A stretch of DNA of 64,000 bases from Casuarius casuarius (GCA_003342895.1 PTFA01000050.1:4941723-5005722), one strand, 5' to 3'; numbered from the stretch's first letter, positions 10,256-23,754 are shown. Notes: generated from the letters alone by a model not told the origin. A program made the numbers and translations.

Positions 10256-12607
10256 ATATGTTTTTCCATTACGGGAAGAAATTTCAGTGCAGTTTGGTTA
10301 TCTTTAAATCATTTTTGGTTGTGTAAAAAGAATATACAAAGTTGCTTTCATGGAGATCAAAAGAACAGATTATTTTCCAAAAGTTCCTAATGTATTTTGA
10401 GTAGCAAAATGCTAAACCAGAGGCTCTGTACCTAGAATTTTCTCTGGCCATATACACTGCTTGTTCTTATGTGGATGTAAATCAATCAAAATACTTCAAA
10501 ATAATTAATACTAAAATATTTTGGTAGATTAAAATACTTCTCTTAAGAATACTCTAGATCTCATCTAAAAGACAGCAGTAGATTTGGACTGATCCGCCAG
10601 AGTAGTTCTAAAATGGCTGATGATACTGCTGTGTGGAACTTCTCAGATGGAAATAAGATTTTTTAAAAAAATATATCATCTAAGAGGTATGCAGGCAGTA
10701 TGCAAGATATAAAAGTTGAATTATTTATATGTTTGGTTTCTTTATTTAGATAATATGTGTGATCTCACCATTTTGAGTGCACTGAAAAATAATTCAAAAC
10801 AAAATAATGCTGCTGTTAGCCCCTTTGCCCTTGCAACAAGCAGCAAGTGACATCCTCCAGACAAGTTAAAACCAAATCTATTTCCAAAGGCTATTCTGGA
10901 AGTGGTAGTTCAGTTCCTAAAACTAATCTTGGCAGGTACAAGGCAGCGCTGTTAAGAGACAAAAAGGAAGAATGCCGTACCAGTCTTTCCTCCTTTTACA
11001 ACAGGGAAGCTGTTGCTTGGCTGCCTCCACAGAGCCTTGACGCGTAGACAGGCTTGTTGTCAGGCAGCTGCACTGTAAACCGGTACAAGTGGCTCAGACT
11101 TCGTGAAAGTGCTCACCCAGCTCTCGAATGAATCCTTTCGTCAAGGCAAAGTGCCAGTTCTCTTTAATAACCGCTGTATAATTCTCACCCAAAACTGGAT
11201 TTGGGTTAATTGCAAGGGTAAGAAGAGAATAGATATATCACATGTAAAATTCAAGACTAAAGGAAAGATCTATTCTTCCACAAATAATGGGGGAAAGTAA
11301 GTAAATACCTGAAATGTAATTTTTATTTTAGTTTATTGCATCAGTTTCATACTTGTTACAGTTTCTAATGGTAAGGTTTAGTTCAGAATACTAGGTGGAT
11401 ACACTTAAGAGTGCAGTCTCCATTCCTGTCAAGCCTCTTCGCTAGCTTCTAAAGCTTCTAAAATTTTCCCAAAATGCAAGATAAACTTTGCACAGAGATA
11501 TGCTATGAACACATTTGAGCTAAAACGCTTTCTGAAACTCTACCTACCTTTTCTCTGCTAGTCAACCCAACTATTCATTCATGCAAGGCAGTGAAGATTT
11601 GGCGCTTCATATTGGCTATGTCAGGAACTATTGTTTTGAAATTCAGCTGTTGCTTATGTTGTTACTGCTATATTATTTTATGATTGTGCATTGAAAAAAA
11701 TGCCTCTGTGGAGTGGTAGTTTAGGGACTGGCTCTTTTAAGATTTATTTAAGGGGTTGACTTTTTCTTGTAAGTAGTTCAGTGAGCCTTTCAGTTGTTGT
11801 CTGAAAGGTACTGAAATGTGGTACTTCTAATTAAATGGGATGGATCATTTCAATTCTAGTAGTATTGATCTGTAATTTATTTATTTCCTGGCAAGTTTAT
11901 TTGTCACATCTAAACTTGGGTAGATAATGATTTACCCAATTAAGCACACTGGACTCTTGGTAACTGTAGTTAGTAGTGATGTAGTGATCATAGGATCTGA
12001 GCTAGGACTTGTAGAAGGGCTTGTTACCATTTTTTTTTAAATGGGTTTTAAGTTTTGACAGTGATGTAAGTTTTGAATTTACTAATCCATCTCAGCTATT
12101 TGATATGGGACAGAGGTGGCTTCACAATATATTTATCTGCTTCTAGGGTTTTCTAGGAACTATGCTAGATATTTTTGAGAGTTTCTGACTGTTAATGTGA
12201 TACTGCGCTGTGCAACTCCCAGAGATTTTTGGCAAAATGAGGTGGCTGTGATTTAACTGGAAAATAGGGTCATACATGATTTAAAGACATAAGACTGATT
12301 TTAAAATATACTGTGTTTCAGAAGTTGATTAGAATATTTAAGTATTTTATCAAAAAGGTACTCTTCTGTTATCGAAGTCCAAAAGAAGAGTAATTTTAAT
12401 TTTAAAATGACTAAGCAGATTCCAGTATGCAGGTCTGCCTTTGAAAAGTACTCTTAAACTTATTGTGATAGTTCCCAAGCATCAACACAGAGCAAACGTT
12501 TTCCAGCCAAATCTGAAAGTTAAATGTCAATATGATATTGTGTAAACTGCCTAAGCAGACCTCTGTGATTGCTTTTGTGCATTCTTAAGTAGTGTTAGCA
12601 TTATGAA

Positions 12608-12655
12608 AATTTATACTGCTTAATGTCTCTGAATTTATACTGCTTAATGTCCCTG
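12608..12655. repeat. 24-bp tandem duplication
   Basis: Copies 12608-12631 and 12632-12655 differ at one base (TCTCTG versus TCCCTG at the end). Each contains CTTAATG, a homeodomain-type core. Confidence 0.9.
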
Positions 12656-12680
12656 TCATTTTAAAGTAAGTTTAAAGTTC

Positions 12681-12697
12681 ATTTGCATTAATGAAAA
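12681..12697 (+). promoter_or_regulatory. Octamer ATTTGCAT with adjoining TAATGA, predicted POU/homeodomain site
   Basis: A perfect octamer (12681-12688) runs into TTAATGAAAA. This is a motif match only and such matches occur by chance in AT-rich DNA. It is noted because it lies 26 bp from the 24-bp duplication that itself carries TAAT cores. Confidence 0.25.
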
Positions 12698-14193
12698 TGC
12701 TATGAGATGTCAAGGTTGCAGCACTATAAAATAGCTGCAGCGCATTGTTGTAATGAGTTTGGGCATGTGCGGAGGTGCTTCAGTATATAGCTTTATATAC
12801 TATTTTATTCTTACATTTATGCTTTTTCAAATATTAGCTGCAGAGCTTGTTTGGCTTTTTGCTAAAATGTTGGTTACCGCTGGCAGTTTGATGTTATTAG
12901 AGGCTTTGTTTCCTTGAGTTCTTTGTCATTGTCCACTGTTTTTATGCTCTGAAAAGTCAGCGCTACTGAACTTGAGACTGCAGGGTTTGCGTTTGCTTTT
13001 CATTTTTGCATTGATGTTCTTTATGTTTTTCCCTGAATAAGTTTACCCAGAAAAAACTAAGCTCACTTATAAATTGCTAGTAAAGCGTTGGGTATGTCCT
13101 GCTTCATCACACTAGAAGATGAGGTATTTCACGCTGTGCTGAGGCAAGGGAAAGGGTGATTGCGAACAAGTGCTGTGTGGCCCAGGTGACTTTTTTTTCC
13201 CTCTCTAGTCGTCTTACAGGATCTCATGTCTGTAAGATGGGGAGTGCAGGTGCTGTAGTGCAGGCTGGCTCTCTCCAGGAACATTCAAATGTTCATGTCA
13301 ATGTGTTTATTACAGTGGGGGAAAACTGCTTGCTTAGAAGCTTTTAGGATTCTTGTGCAAGATGTTGTCCAAACATTGCTCTCCTGCCCTGTAGAGAGGG
13401 CAGCACCCGGCTCAGGGGCCTGCATGGGGTAGTTACGGATCCTGGGTGTGAGAACTTGGGAGTACTTTGAGCAAGAATAGTTTCTGGAAGCTGCGATGGA
13501 AGTTTCCTGCTTTTTCTCCAGTGTATAGCCTTTCCTTTAAAACCTATTTCTAGCAAGAGTAATTCATACATTTTTTTTTATTTACCAGTAATATTTCTTT
13601 GGATAGCTGTGTTTTAATTCTCCTGTGTAAACAGTTTGAAACAGGCTCGTCTTTAATGTAGTGGTGTATGTTGGGGTTTACAGCCTTTAGGCATTTGATG
13701 TAGCTCTCCCACTCATTCACTGCTTAAACATGAGCACCTACTGCTAGAGTGTCTCCAAATGCCTGCAGTTAGTTCATTTGCAGAGTTAACATTCACCATA
13801 GTGAGGAAGCTGTTAATAAATTTGAAGATAAATTTGTGTACAACTGTATGCAATACAATCTGTTTAAAGTTATACTTCTAGAGACCATTTGATATTTAGA
13901 TATGGTTGTTTTTGAGGTGTAGCAGCATTTGGCCTATCACTTTGAAAAGTTGCAGGATGTATGTGAAAAGTNAGGATTAAAAATGTACAGTAATAATGAG
14001 GGAAAATTACCAACATTCAGCTGTTCAAGCATTCCTGCCCCCTACACTCCTCAAATTAATTGAAATGATGACACCTCACTGCTACAAACAAAATGTAAAT
14101 TCAGCTTTCTCCTAGTCAAGGGAGAAATAAATAAGTTAAAGCATCAAGAGCAAAGAAAAAACCTGATGACAGCTTTTTAGCACTCTTTCTATT

Positions 14194-14435
14194 AGTACAG
14201 GAGTAATAGGCAGGAGTTTGCAGCTTTAGCTCCTGTCTTATTTAAAATCTCTTATATCCCTGTTTAATAAGGCCAAGATACAGTGTCCTGAGAAGAAGGT
14301 CACAGAGTATTAGTCTCTGGCAGAGATGCATTTGTATTTTTGAGTATAAAATGAGATAAATATCCCCCCCCCCCCAAAAAAAAAAAAAAAAAAAAAAAAA
14401 AAAAGCAGATGAGGCATTCTACAAGAGGAATGGGA
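14194..14435 (+). repeat. Duplicated block, copy 1 (242 bp), ending at an assembly gap
   Basis: Starts AGTACAGGAGTAATAGGC and ends ACAAGAGGAATGGGA, directly before the Ns. It contains C12 followed by A29 (14364-14404). The first roughly 100 bases and the last roughly 30 are identical to copy 2. The middle, next to the C/A runs, differs at many positions. Confidence 0.95.
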
Positions 14436-14451
14436 NNNNNNNNNNNNNNNN
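14436..14451. other. Assembly gap (16 Ns)
   Basis: Sixteen undetermined bases lie exactly between the two copies of the duplicated block. Single Ns also occur at 13972 and 24716. Confidence 0.99.
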
Positions 14452-14688
14452 AGTACAGGAGTAATAGGCAGGAGTTTGCAGCTTTAGCTCCTGTCTTATT
14501 TAAAATCTCTTATATCCCTGTTTAATAAGGCCAAGATACAGTGTCCAGAGAAGAAAGTCACAGAGGATTAAACACTAGCAGAGATGCATATGTAAGTTTG
14601 AGTTTAAAATGAGATACCCCCCCCCCCCAAAAAAAAAAAAAGAACAGAAAAATCAAAGCAGATGAGGCATTCTACAAGAGGAATGGGA
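14452..14688 (+). repeat. Duplicated block, copy 2 (237 bp), starting at an assembly gap
   Basis: Begins and ends at the same bases as copy 1. It contains C12 followed by A13 (14617-14641) and an extra GAACAGAAAAATCAA after the A-run. It then continues into unique sequence. Confidence 0.95.
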
Positions 14689-14875
14689 TTTTATGAGTCT
14701 ATTATAGAGAGGAAAGATAATGAAATCTTTAAAGTGAATTCAACAAAAATAAAAAGACCACATGAAAGGTTTACATAATTGTCCAGATGGACAAAAAGAG
14801 TCAGATACACATGAAATTGATAAGATCTGATAACACAAATCAGAAATGGCAAAAAAAGGTGTCCAATCGAGCAAA

Positions 14876-14970
14876 AGCCAAAGGCTAGATGATAATTGCC
14901 TGGGGCAACATCAAAGGCTGCTCAGCGAGGCAGCAGCCAAAGGCTAAATGAAGTTGCCTGGAGGATCATC
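14876..14970 (+). repeat. Imperfect direct repeat of about 37 bp
   Basis: AGCCAAAGGCTAGATGATAA at 14876 recurs as AGCCAAAGGCTAAATGAAG at 14935. Both are followed by TTGCCTGG and a few bases later by CATC. The spacing is 59 bp. No terminal or coding signature of a known element was recognised. Confidence 0.7.
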
Positions 14971-15165
14971 GAGGACAGCTAGTAGAAACATCAGTTTGAG
15001 GGAAAAATACTTTCTCACTTTCTCATGCTTTCTCTCTTCCCATGTCCTGCATGTCCTGAAAAGCCCCTGGCACTTACACCTCTTGAAAGACAATATGCCT
15101 ACATGTATTTGACTCATAGCTGGCTCCACAACTACATACTTTTTATTTTTTTATCATCCTTGCAG

Positions 15166-15287
15166 ATGGAAACAAAACCAAAATGTTTTCAAGTTGATGA
15201 CCACCTCCGACTAGAAGTTGAAATGCCCTGCAAATGGACCTTGGCTTCTAAACATGTTAAAACCAACGTGAGGCAGATAATGGCAAA
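15166..15287 (+). other. Candidate coding exon of an unrecognised gene
   Basis: A T-rich acceptor (ATCATCCTTGCAG) precedes a 122-base stretch open in one frame for 40 codons, then a GTAAGA donor. The translation starts METKPKCFQVDD and is rich in Glu, Asp, Lys and Val. That is less typical of translated AT-rich non-coding DNA, which gives mostly Leu, Ser, Phe and Ile. I recognise no domain. The next phase-compatible stretch (16981-17107) contains an in-frame TGA shortly before its donor. So either the link is wrong or the locus is decayed. Chance occurrence is the default explanation. Confidence 0.2.
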
Positions 15288-18200
15288 GTAAGAGCTTTTT
15301 TTTCTTTTCTTTTTTTTTTTTTAATATGCAGAGTAGCTGGCAACAAGGAGTCATACTGTTAATAGCTAATGCAATGAAAATGTCTACACCTCATATCTTT
15401 TTCCCTGTCCTCATGTCCCTTATAACGGCAAGCAGAGACTTTAAGTGTAGCCCTTTCTCATCTGGGTGGTTAAATTGAATGGTAAGACTTGATTCTGAAA
15501 TAAATTAAAACTGGTTTGCAACATATGTAACTCTTGTGGCTTCAACTGGGTTACTCCAGATCTGTGCTACTGTCTGGAGCATCCAGTTTAAAAATATTAT
15601 GCTGGGAAGAGAAGTTGGCCTTGGTCTCAAACTATAATATTGATCCGTATGTGCCTCAGGAAATAAGGAACAATAAGTGTATAAAACTTAGCTGAACTGA
15701 GCAAATTGCACACCGTAATCTTAGTCATCTCAACATTCTTGTGACTATTACTAAGCACTAGCTTTAGTAGCTTGTGGAAACCAGCTTATTATGCAGATTT
15801 TTTTTTTTATTATTTTCGTCTTGTTGTTTGTGTGTGATGCATTTATTTTCTCTCCTTCTGTGTAGAAATGATAAATAAGAGGCTTTTCCTGTCTTTTTAT
15901 GCATGGTTAGGAGAATAATCATGCTTTTGAGGCTGTTCCTAATGGCCTCCAGTGGAGTTCCTCCAATTTTTGGATGGATCATATTTTTGTATTTTTAGTA
16001 ACCTTAGTGTGAGAAGTAGGCATGGACTAATGAAATCTGCTGAGATAAAATTAGGAGGCATTCTCTACTCAAAGGAAAATGAAAATATAATATGGAAAGA
16101 ATTAGAACACTTTAAAAATTAGGATGATATCTAATAGCACGAAGTGCAAGGTCATACACTTAGAGATTCATATCAAGCATTTCTGCCGTAAATTAGAGAT
16201 CTGTCATAAGAAGTGACAGGAGGAGGAAAACAGCTAGATGTATGGTGGGTGATCAAAATACAGCTGTGCAGTGTGTCTGTTAAACAGATCAGTAGGATGC
16301 TAGGACACATCAAATCTTTCAGTAGATTCAGAAAATACTGATTTTATTATACAAAGGCACTACATGTCCTAGTGGATTACATTTTGTATTTGTGGTTAAA
16401 TGTGTTTGAGAGGATAATTAACAGGACAGCTACTAGGACAATAAGGTGTGAGATGATTGTCTTGGTTATCACAGGTTTCTGTGGACTACCTTCTTCAGTT
16501 ACACAATCTGCTAATCTGGAATGAACAGCACCATCAAGAACAAATACATGGATTTCAGTTACTGAAATAAATAATCTCTTAAATATAACAAAGGGTGTTA
16601 ATGTGAATAAAAATGTAGATCCTGACTGAAAGCTCATTCAAAGGAAGTGGAAAATTCTGAAAAGGTTTTTCCTGTTCTCCATTCAGGGATATAAATTAGT
16701 TTAAAGATGTCAGGTCTGGGAATGTCTGTGAAGGGAGGTGAAAAAGTGGGAAGTTTTCAGTGTTTATTTAAATGCATGTATATAATTTTATCCTGTGTTA
16801 TCAGAATCTGCGTTATTGTCACTGATAACACTGTGTTTTATTGAGATGTGTGTTATTAGAATTAAAATCTAGTTGTACTAGTCAGAACAAGGAGGCCTAG
16901 TACTGGCTCTCTGTACCTGTCAGTTCTCTTTTCTTTATATGCTACAATAATTTCTTTCATTTTTCTCTCTTTTGAAATAGGTGTAGGTACTGTATTTGTG
17001 CTGAACAGTGGCAAAGTGTCTCATGGCATTGTGATGAGGACAAATACTTTGAGGAGAGAAGAAATCTGAAATTTTCATTTGTGTACTGAATTCCGAAGAG
17101 ACAAAAGGTAATACATTGAGTGGATCTAGTATCCTAAAGTGGACCTGGTGTCCTAAAGTATCCTTCACTGAGGCATATCGCTAATTGTGTATTATGGTCT
17201 TACCCAGCAAAATATTGCTAGTTTTCTTAAAATAAGACAATGCACCTTGAAGCTGACTTGCTAACTAAAATGGATAATACAGTTTAAGGGAAGTGCTAGT
17301 AATTGATCATGAACCCATTTTTCATGAGCTTTATGTAAGGTAAGGAGAGGAGGTTCCTACTGTTGCAAGGATCTTTCTAAAAGCAAATGGAACAGGCTGT
17401 GGCATGTTTCCAAATAGATATAACACTACCTATCCAGAAAATTAGGATTATAAAGAGGTGCTGAAGGAGCAGGCAAAATGTTGGCAGACAGTTTACAGTC
17501 CAGAGTGAAAGCAGTGTACTCTTAAAGCTATAAGCTCTTCTAATCCCAAGCATTTAGGTCCCTTTTGCCATCATTAATTTATGTGGGGCACCTTCATCAC
17601 AAATCTCATATAAAATCTTCAAAAAATAGCAACACTCTTTTGGTATCGGAAATAGGATGAAAATACAACATGCACATTGTGTAACAGGAGTAGCAATAAT
17701 TGTTTTCTTATGTACATTTAAAATAACAATACTTTTGAACAAAAAAGTCTTGTATTATGTGTAGGCTCACTTTCATATTCTGATACTGGTTCATATTCAG
17801 AAATCTGGTTTGTACAGCAGTGAAGGTTCATAAGTGATGTTCTTTAAGGAGGTGATTCCCCTATTACTACACAGACAGCAGCAGGGAAAGGCTGGATCTG
17901 ACAGCAGTTAAAACAGGCAAAAAGAAAGATAGTCTGAGTAGGACAGGAGAAGGGGAATAGAGAGAAAATTACTAATTGCATCGTTAAAATGAGAGTTACC
18001 CTGATTACATTACCAGGTTGTGGTTGGTTAAAAAAAAAGGCACTACTTTAGTCTTTAAAATGTAATAGTTGAGGAAATAATAGTATACAGATGAGGACTG
18101 GCAAATCATAAGAATCCTGGGATCTGATGTGAAGTGTATCTTACAGAAATGGAAATAACTGGAAAGGGTTGGTGCTCAGTAGCATATTCCAGGACGGTAT

Positions 18201-21200
18201 GCAACTGTGTTAGGTTTAATGTTGTACTTCAAAGTGAAAGATGGCATTTATCCAGAAAAATTTCAGCCTGGTCTGAAGCAGTCTGACTGCTCCTGGGTGT
18301 ACGGCTGTGCACACAGAGCTGGGAACGTGATTTCATTGCAAGTGCCAAAGAGGGGACTCCTCTCATGGTACAAGCATGGGGCTGTGGCCACTGTTGCTAC
18401 ACTCAGAGTTTGCTGATGTTACTCAGCATGTCCGGTTTTGAAAGTTTGTCACGCAAAGTTAGAATTTGGACTGTTAAGAGAGTTTGCTTTCCAATTATGA
18501 TTTGTTTTACTAATATTTTTCTTATGTCTTTATAGAAATGAGTGAACTCTTATCTGTATACTGACTTCATCCTCAGTTAGAAAGTTCCATAGTATTGTGA
18601 TAGTTACATTATTGCATTTGAATTTTCTTTCACAAGTACAGAATAAAAAGATAAAAGTAATATTATTAGATAGAGTTAAAAGCTAGTTTTATGCTTTGCA
18701 TAAAACACAGCAAATGCAGGATCACTGAATCACATTTGCAAAGCATTTCTGTGCTGGCTTTTTTTCAATACACTGTTTCTTAGCAGAAGAGACTATAAAT
18801 CAGTTTATGGATGTTTATGAGCTCTTCCCTATGATCCATGTAATGAACGTATAGGATTGAGAAGCTTTTTTCAGGGTTTGCATATCTACATGTCTACTTT
18901 TTTTCACATCATTTAAATAGAACTGCAGGAAATGACAAAGGATATATTTACTTTAAGCCGTACCTTTCATCTACTGAAATCTGTGGATGATACCATGTGT
19001 TTTACTGAGTTCAGGATCCTGTACTTTTGTGAATAGACTAAGTTATGAACTTTGATGGACAGCTAGATTTGGAGTAACTGGAGTTTAATATTTGGAAGAG
19101 TTGGCTGTGGTCTTTGTTTTCCTGTAGACCTTTCTGTGTGAAGTTGATTGGTTCTTTGCTTCTTTGTTATAATTTATTTAGGTAGGTTTTTCTTCCTTGA
19201 AATCAAAATGAAGGACTTCAGTGTCTCTGAAGACTTAAGCCTCCATCTCCTTATACTTTAATTTCCTCGCAGAGCTCCTGACGGGAAAAGTATGATCTGG
19301 TATAAATTCATTCAGGACTGAGCGCTCAAGTCTCTAAGATGTTTCTTATTTTTCTTTTTTTTACTTTGGGTTAATGCTAATTAATAATTGATCTCTATAT
19401 CTACTGTGACTTCCTTTTCCAGGAGAAAAAAAAATGATTTGCTGTACTACTTTTTTAAAAAGCTTAAATTAATCGACACAGTGAACGCAGGCATACTGGT
19501 AAGCAGCATCCTGGCCTAAAGAAGCAATTAAAAATAAATCACCCATCTCCAAGAAAGATAAAAATAATATTCAGCAAGAGCTGTTTCCGCAGCTTGAAAC
19601 AGAGAATAAATAACTTAAAGTAAAAGAATGTTACAAGCACTCATCGTTGTGGAAGGAAGAAAGAGGAGCCTAAAAATACTCCATGCACTAAAAAAACAAG
19701 AGCAAAAAGGCTGAAATAGCATAATCTTTTCCTCTTGAGAAAATGGAAACGGGAAGGAATAGGGTAGGGAAACAGACATTTAAATGTTGAAATTAATATA
19801 TTATCTTGAAGGAATTGCTCTGAAACAGCACATTGATATTATTAATGCTGGCAGGAAAGTGTGTCTGATGTGAGAACATAAAATGAAAATTCTCTGAATA
19901 AATCATGGAGGTCACTTCTCCACACAAAGCTCCCATCAGATTTACACAGAAATACACGAAGAGTAACGTGGTTGTCCTCACACACTTCAGGACAGTGACC
20001 TGCCCTAACTCACATGAGAGTCTGTGTTGAAATCCATATTCCCTTCATACAGTAACCGCTATGTGATCATGCTCCATGATTTTACAGCTACCACTGGAGT
20101 CTGCTTTTTTCTTTAATGGCAAGTGAATTCGGGCCAGCTATTGTTCCTTGTGTTATCTGTCAAAAAACGCATCCATTTCAGTGACTAGTGATATCATTTG
20201 AGTTTGTCAAACGATTTGGCACTGTAGTGGAGCCTGTGAATACTAAATTGGATTGCCTTGGCAGAAGGAGAAGCAATTTCTTTTTATGCCTGAAAGAGTG
20301 GGGTCAGCCTCAGGACCATAGCTCCCTTGGAAATGATGTGGCACCTGAGCTGGTCAGGGAGAAGGGAACAACTGCCTATTTGAAGCACTAGAGGATGGAG
20401 TTCAGGGCAGCAGGTCAAGACTGAAATACTGGCACTACTGAGGTCATCAAGCTTTATATTAACTTAATTGGAGGCAGAATTTCGCTTGAGGTTTCCCTGA
20501 ATAAGGGAAATCCTGCAAACAGTCAACACATCCTGTCTCTCGTCATCTCTCTGTCATTCTTTTTGCTTGCATTTCGAGATTAGAAATTATTGGATAATTT
20601 ATCAGATCTTTCTGAGGCATGAGAACTTGGTAGAGTAAAAAATAGGAAGTAACTCATATTGTAACAATTTCAGATCTAATGCTAATCCTTAATTTTGAAT
20701 AAAGGTCATTTTCTTTTCAACTGCTTATCAGAAGTGTATCTCTCCATGTGACTAACAGGGTTCCATGGACATGATAAGCAGACCAGAAGCCCTCGTGGAA
20801 AAGAATATCATCACTGTAAGTTGTAGAGTCATGCAGGGGAATTTGGTGTTTCCTTTATTCAGATCTTTTGCAAGAACTAGGTAATTTTGTCTGCCTGATT
20901 GCAAGGCCACCTGTGAAAGTGTCACAGACTCTGAGGTAAGTTCTTACTTGATCTAACAGGCCACATTCATTGTGATAGCAAAGAGCAATTTGACAAGTAG
21001 TGAAGAACAATGTATGACTTGGAGTAATTATTTTTGTTTTCTAGTGCCGCGTAGATTAACTTGAACTGTTAGAGAGTTGTAGATTGGAGTTTAGTCAAAG
21101 GCAACTGTCAGTTACATTTCCTCAATATTCATACTGAAGTTTTTATTTTAAGAGGTTCACAAAATGTTCTTTACATTTTTTAAATGCTTCATGAGTATGG

Positions 21201-23754
21201 ATCAATCACCAAAATACATAGCAATAATGAGTTCCTTTTAATAGGAAAGAACTCACTAATTGTCATGCTGATTATATAAAACAAGTTTTCAGCTAACAGA
21301 AAGGCTCCTGCAGGCAGTGTCCTTCCACCTGCTGGAGGGTGGGTAATTTTAATTAAAATAAAAAGTAAAAGAGAAATTAAATTTTTTAATCTGTTTTAAA
21401 ACCTGTAAAAAAGTGTGTTCATTCACTTTCTATAAGTAACAATCTGAACTAGCAGAGATGCTTCTACAGTACTTCGAAGAGGCCATCACCACCAAAATTT
21501 AAGAAATAGCTTACTACAAACACTGTCAAGTCTTCCAGACTTGAGGTTTAATCAAGGGCCTACCAGTGAACAGGTGTTTGCCATTGATTTCATTTTGGCC
21601 TGGATGTATTTCCTGATTTCCTTCACTGCGTCAGGACCTGTTTGACAGCAGGATGTTGAGTGCCGTGCAGCCTGTGACCAGCATGGACTCCCTGCTTCTC
21701 CACAGACTTACCATCAGTGGGCGCTTGAGAGCTTCTATGAGCTGAGGTTGCTTAGCAGAAGATGCCTGCACTCTCATGAAAGATGAGTGCTCTTCTAGGT
21801 GATGTTAACTATGCTAAAATAAAACTTAAAATGAACACTTGAAAAATGTACTAGGTCCTCAGCTACTGGAAAGCCGGTGGATGGGCCATTGGTTGTGGCA
21901 CTAGGCTAGCTTTTGAGAAACCTGTTGTGTTGCAGACACCTTGTAGCTCTTTGAGCAAATTTCTAGGCATCTTTGTGCCTCATCTGCATTTATAAATGGA
22001 AAGTAGTGGTGTTTTCCTATTGTCTGTGAATATTAAAAAAGGTTAATATGTGAAAAATCAGGAGGTGCTTAGAGGCTGGGGCTAAATAGGATAATTAGGT
22101 AGACTTTGGGCAGAAAGAAGCAAAGGAAAGGAAGAAAGCTTTTTTTCAGTGTGAAAGCTTTCCTTATTTTTGTTTGTTATTCCTTATTTTTCAAAATAAA
22201 AATAAGTTCTGGGACACATGTAAACGCCATTCCTCTTATGTTATTGGCAGGAATAAAGAGGGAGAAGTAGAGCATCCGTGGGATTACTGACTGATGTAGA
22301 CCCAGTGGGTCCGTGCCATTCCTTGCACCAGTGCAACCTTAATGCTTCCTGAGTAACTAATTCCTGTTGGATGTCATTTCTGCGACTAGCACGCAGATTG
22401 GTTTGTTGGTGCTGTGGAAATAGCAGATGTCAAAAAGCCCATTTTCACCATTTATTTAACTGACTAAAGAGTTTCTAATGCAGTTTGACCTTTATTCTGA
22501 ATCACTGTAGGTAAGCTGGGAAAGGTCCATAACACACAGTTCAGAAACTGTAAGTGGAGATGCTGGAGGTGATGCTAAATAAGGACTGATGTAAATCTCT
22601 ATTTTATCTAGAATAATAGCAGATGACAATGTTATTTAATATTCTGTGTCTCATTTTAAATGTATGTATTTTAAATGTCTTCAGCATTGCTTCTTTTGGG
22701 TAGCTCTATCAGAAATCCAAGTTCTAAGTCATGTTTCAAGCAGAGGCCAAGAACTGTACTAAGATATATTTCCTTTCTCCTGGAAATACTGAGTTAATAA
22801 TGGAGACATATTTGTGAAACCATGTAGATCAGTTTTTACACAGTTGTTGGATTTTTTTGTTCTATAGGTAAAGAAAGAGGTTGTGTTTTCAGTGCTAGAA
22901 AACCAGTATTTTTCATAAATAGTACAATTCTTTAAAAGAGAATCCTCTGTCTTTCTTTTCTCTGCAAGAAACAATTATTACCACCTCCATTTTAATACTG
23001 TCATTGAAAATATCTTAATATTTAGTAATTAAAGACACATATAAGAATATGGATTTTTATTTTAGTGAGATAATATTGTTTATTTGAATGTCAGGCACAG
23101 AATATTAATTTCCTTTGAACAGAGGAGAATAGTAAGAATAGTGTTATTATACATTTTATTTAATTTATTCTGCCTGCAGGTACTAATTTAATTCATTTTC
23201 ATTGGCTGGAGGAATGTGTTTGAGCTAAAATATTATGCTCAAAGGCATCAGCAAGAGATATAATAGGACTGCACCTGTAGTTCAGAATGAAAATATTAAA
23301 GAAAAAAGACTGTTACTCCTGATGAGACTTAAAAAGGAGGGGAGGAAAGCCCTTTTTAATAATGGTTCATTTTCTTCCTTTTTAGTACAAAGCAATAAAA
23401 GAAAATAAATTCATGTTCTAAACTGCGGACAATAGTATAAGGTCGTTTATGAGGATGTGATCTTTAGGAGGGAAGAAGTTTGTCAGAGGTTGTTAATGTT
23501 GAAAGTATGGAAAGTGGATTAAAATTTCACAAAGGAAAAACAGATTGTCAAGATGACAGAATAAACCTGTATACCTATTTTCCAATTTTCATCTCAACAT
23601 GAAACCACAGCATGATACTAAGTTTCAGTGAAAAGAAACAGAATATATTGGTCAGAAGCATGGTAGGAGGGGAATCAGATTTTCATAAAGCAGATATTGG
23701 GTTTGATAAAACAGAAATACATTGCTAAATTAGCAGTCGTGTTCTCTCTTGCAG

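Larger units (their letters stand above)
10256..14193. other. Intergenic, no recognisable gene
   Basis: AT-rich sequence without a recognisable gene. It contains a 24-bp tandem duplication (12608-12655) and a nearby octamer-type motif. A single ambiguous base lies at 13972. Short open stretches between splice-like sites occur (for example 11121-11217 and 13209-13231) but have no supporting evidence. Confidence 0.5.

Noticed and set aside
10844..10935. Ser/Lys-rich open stretch with a GTACAAG donor as an exon
   Set aside because: The acceptor is weak, the start codon reported is a GTG, and the end phase does not fit neighbouring candidates.
16981..17107. Exon with a strong acceptor and AAG|GTAATA donor
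   Set aside because: The only frame compatible with the preceding candidate contains an in-frame TGA seven codons before the donor. Other frames also stop.
21635..21823. Terminal exon (open from 21635 to a TGA near 21772) with an AATAAA at about 21818
   Set aside because: The acceptor and poly(A) hexamer look good. But AATAAA is common in AT-rich DNA and there is no supported upstream exon or recognisable protein.
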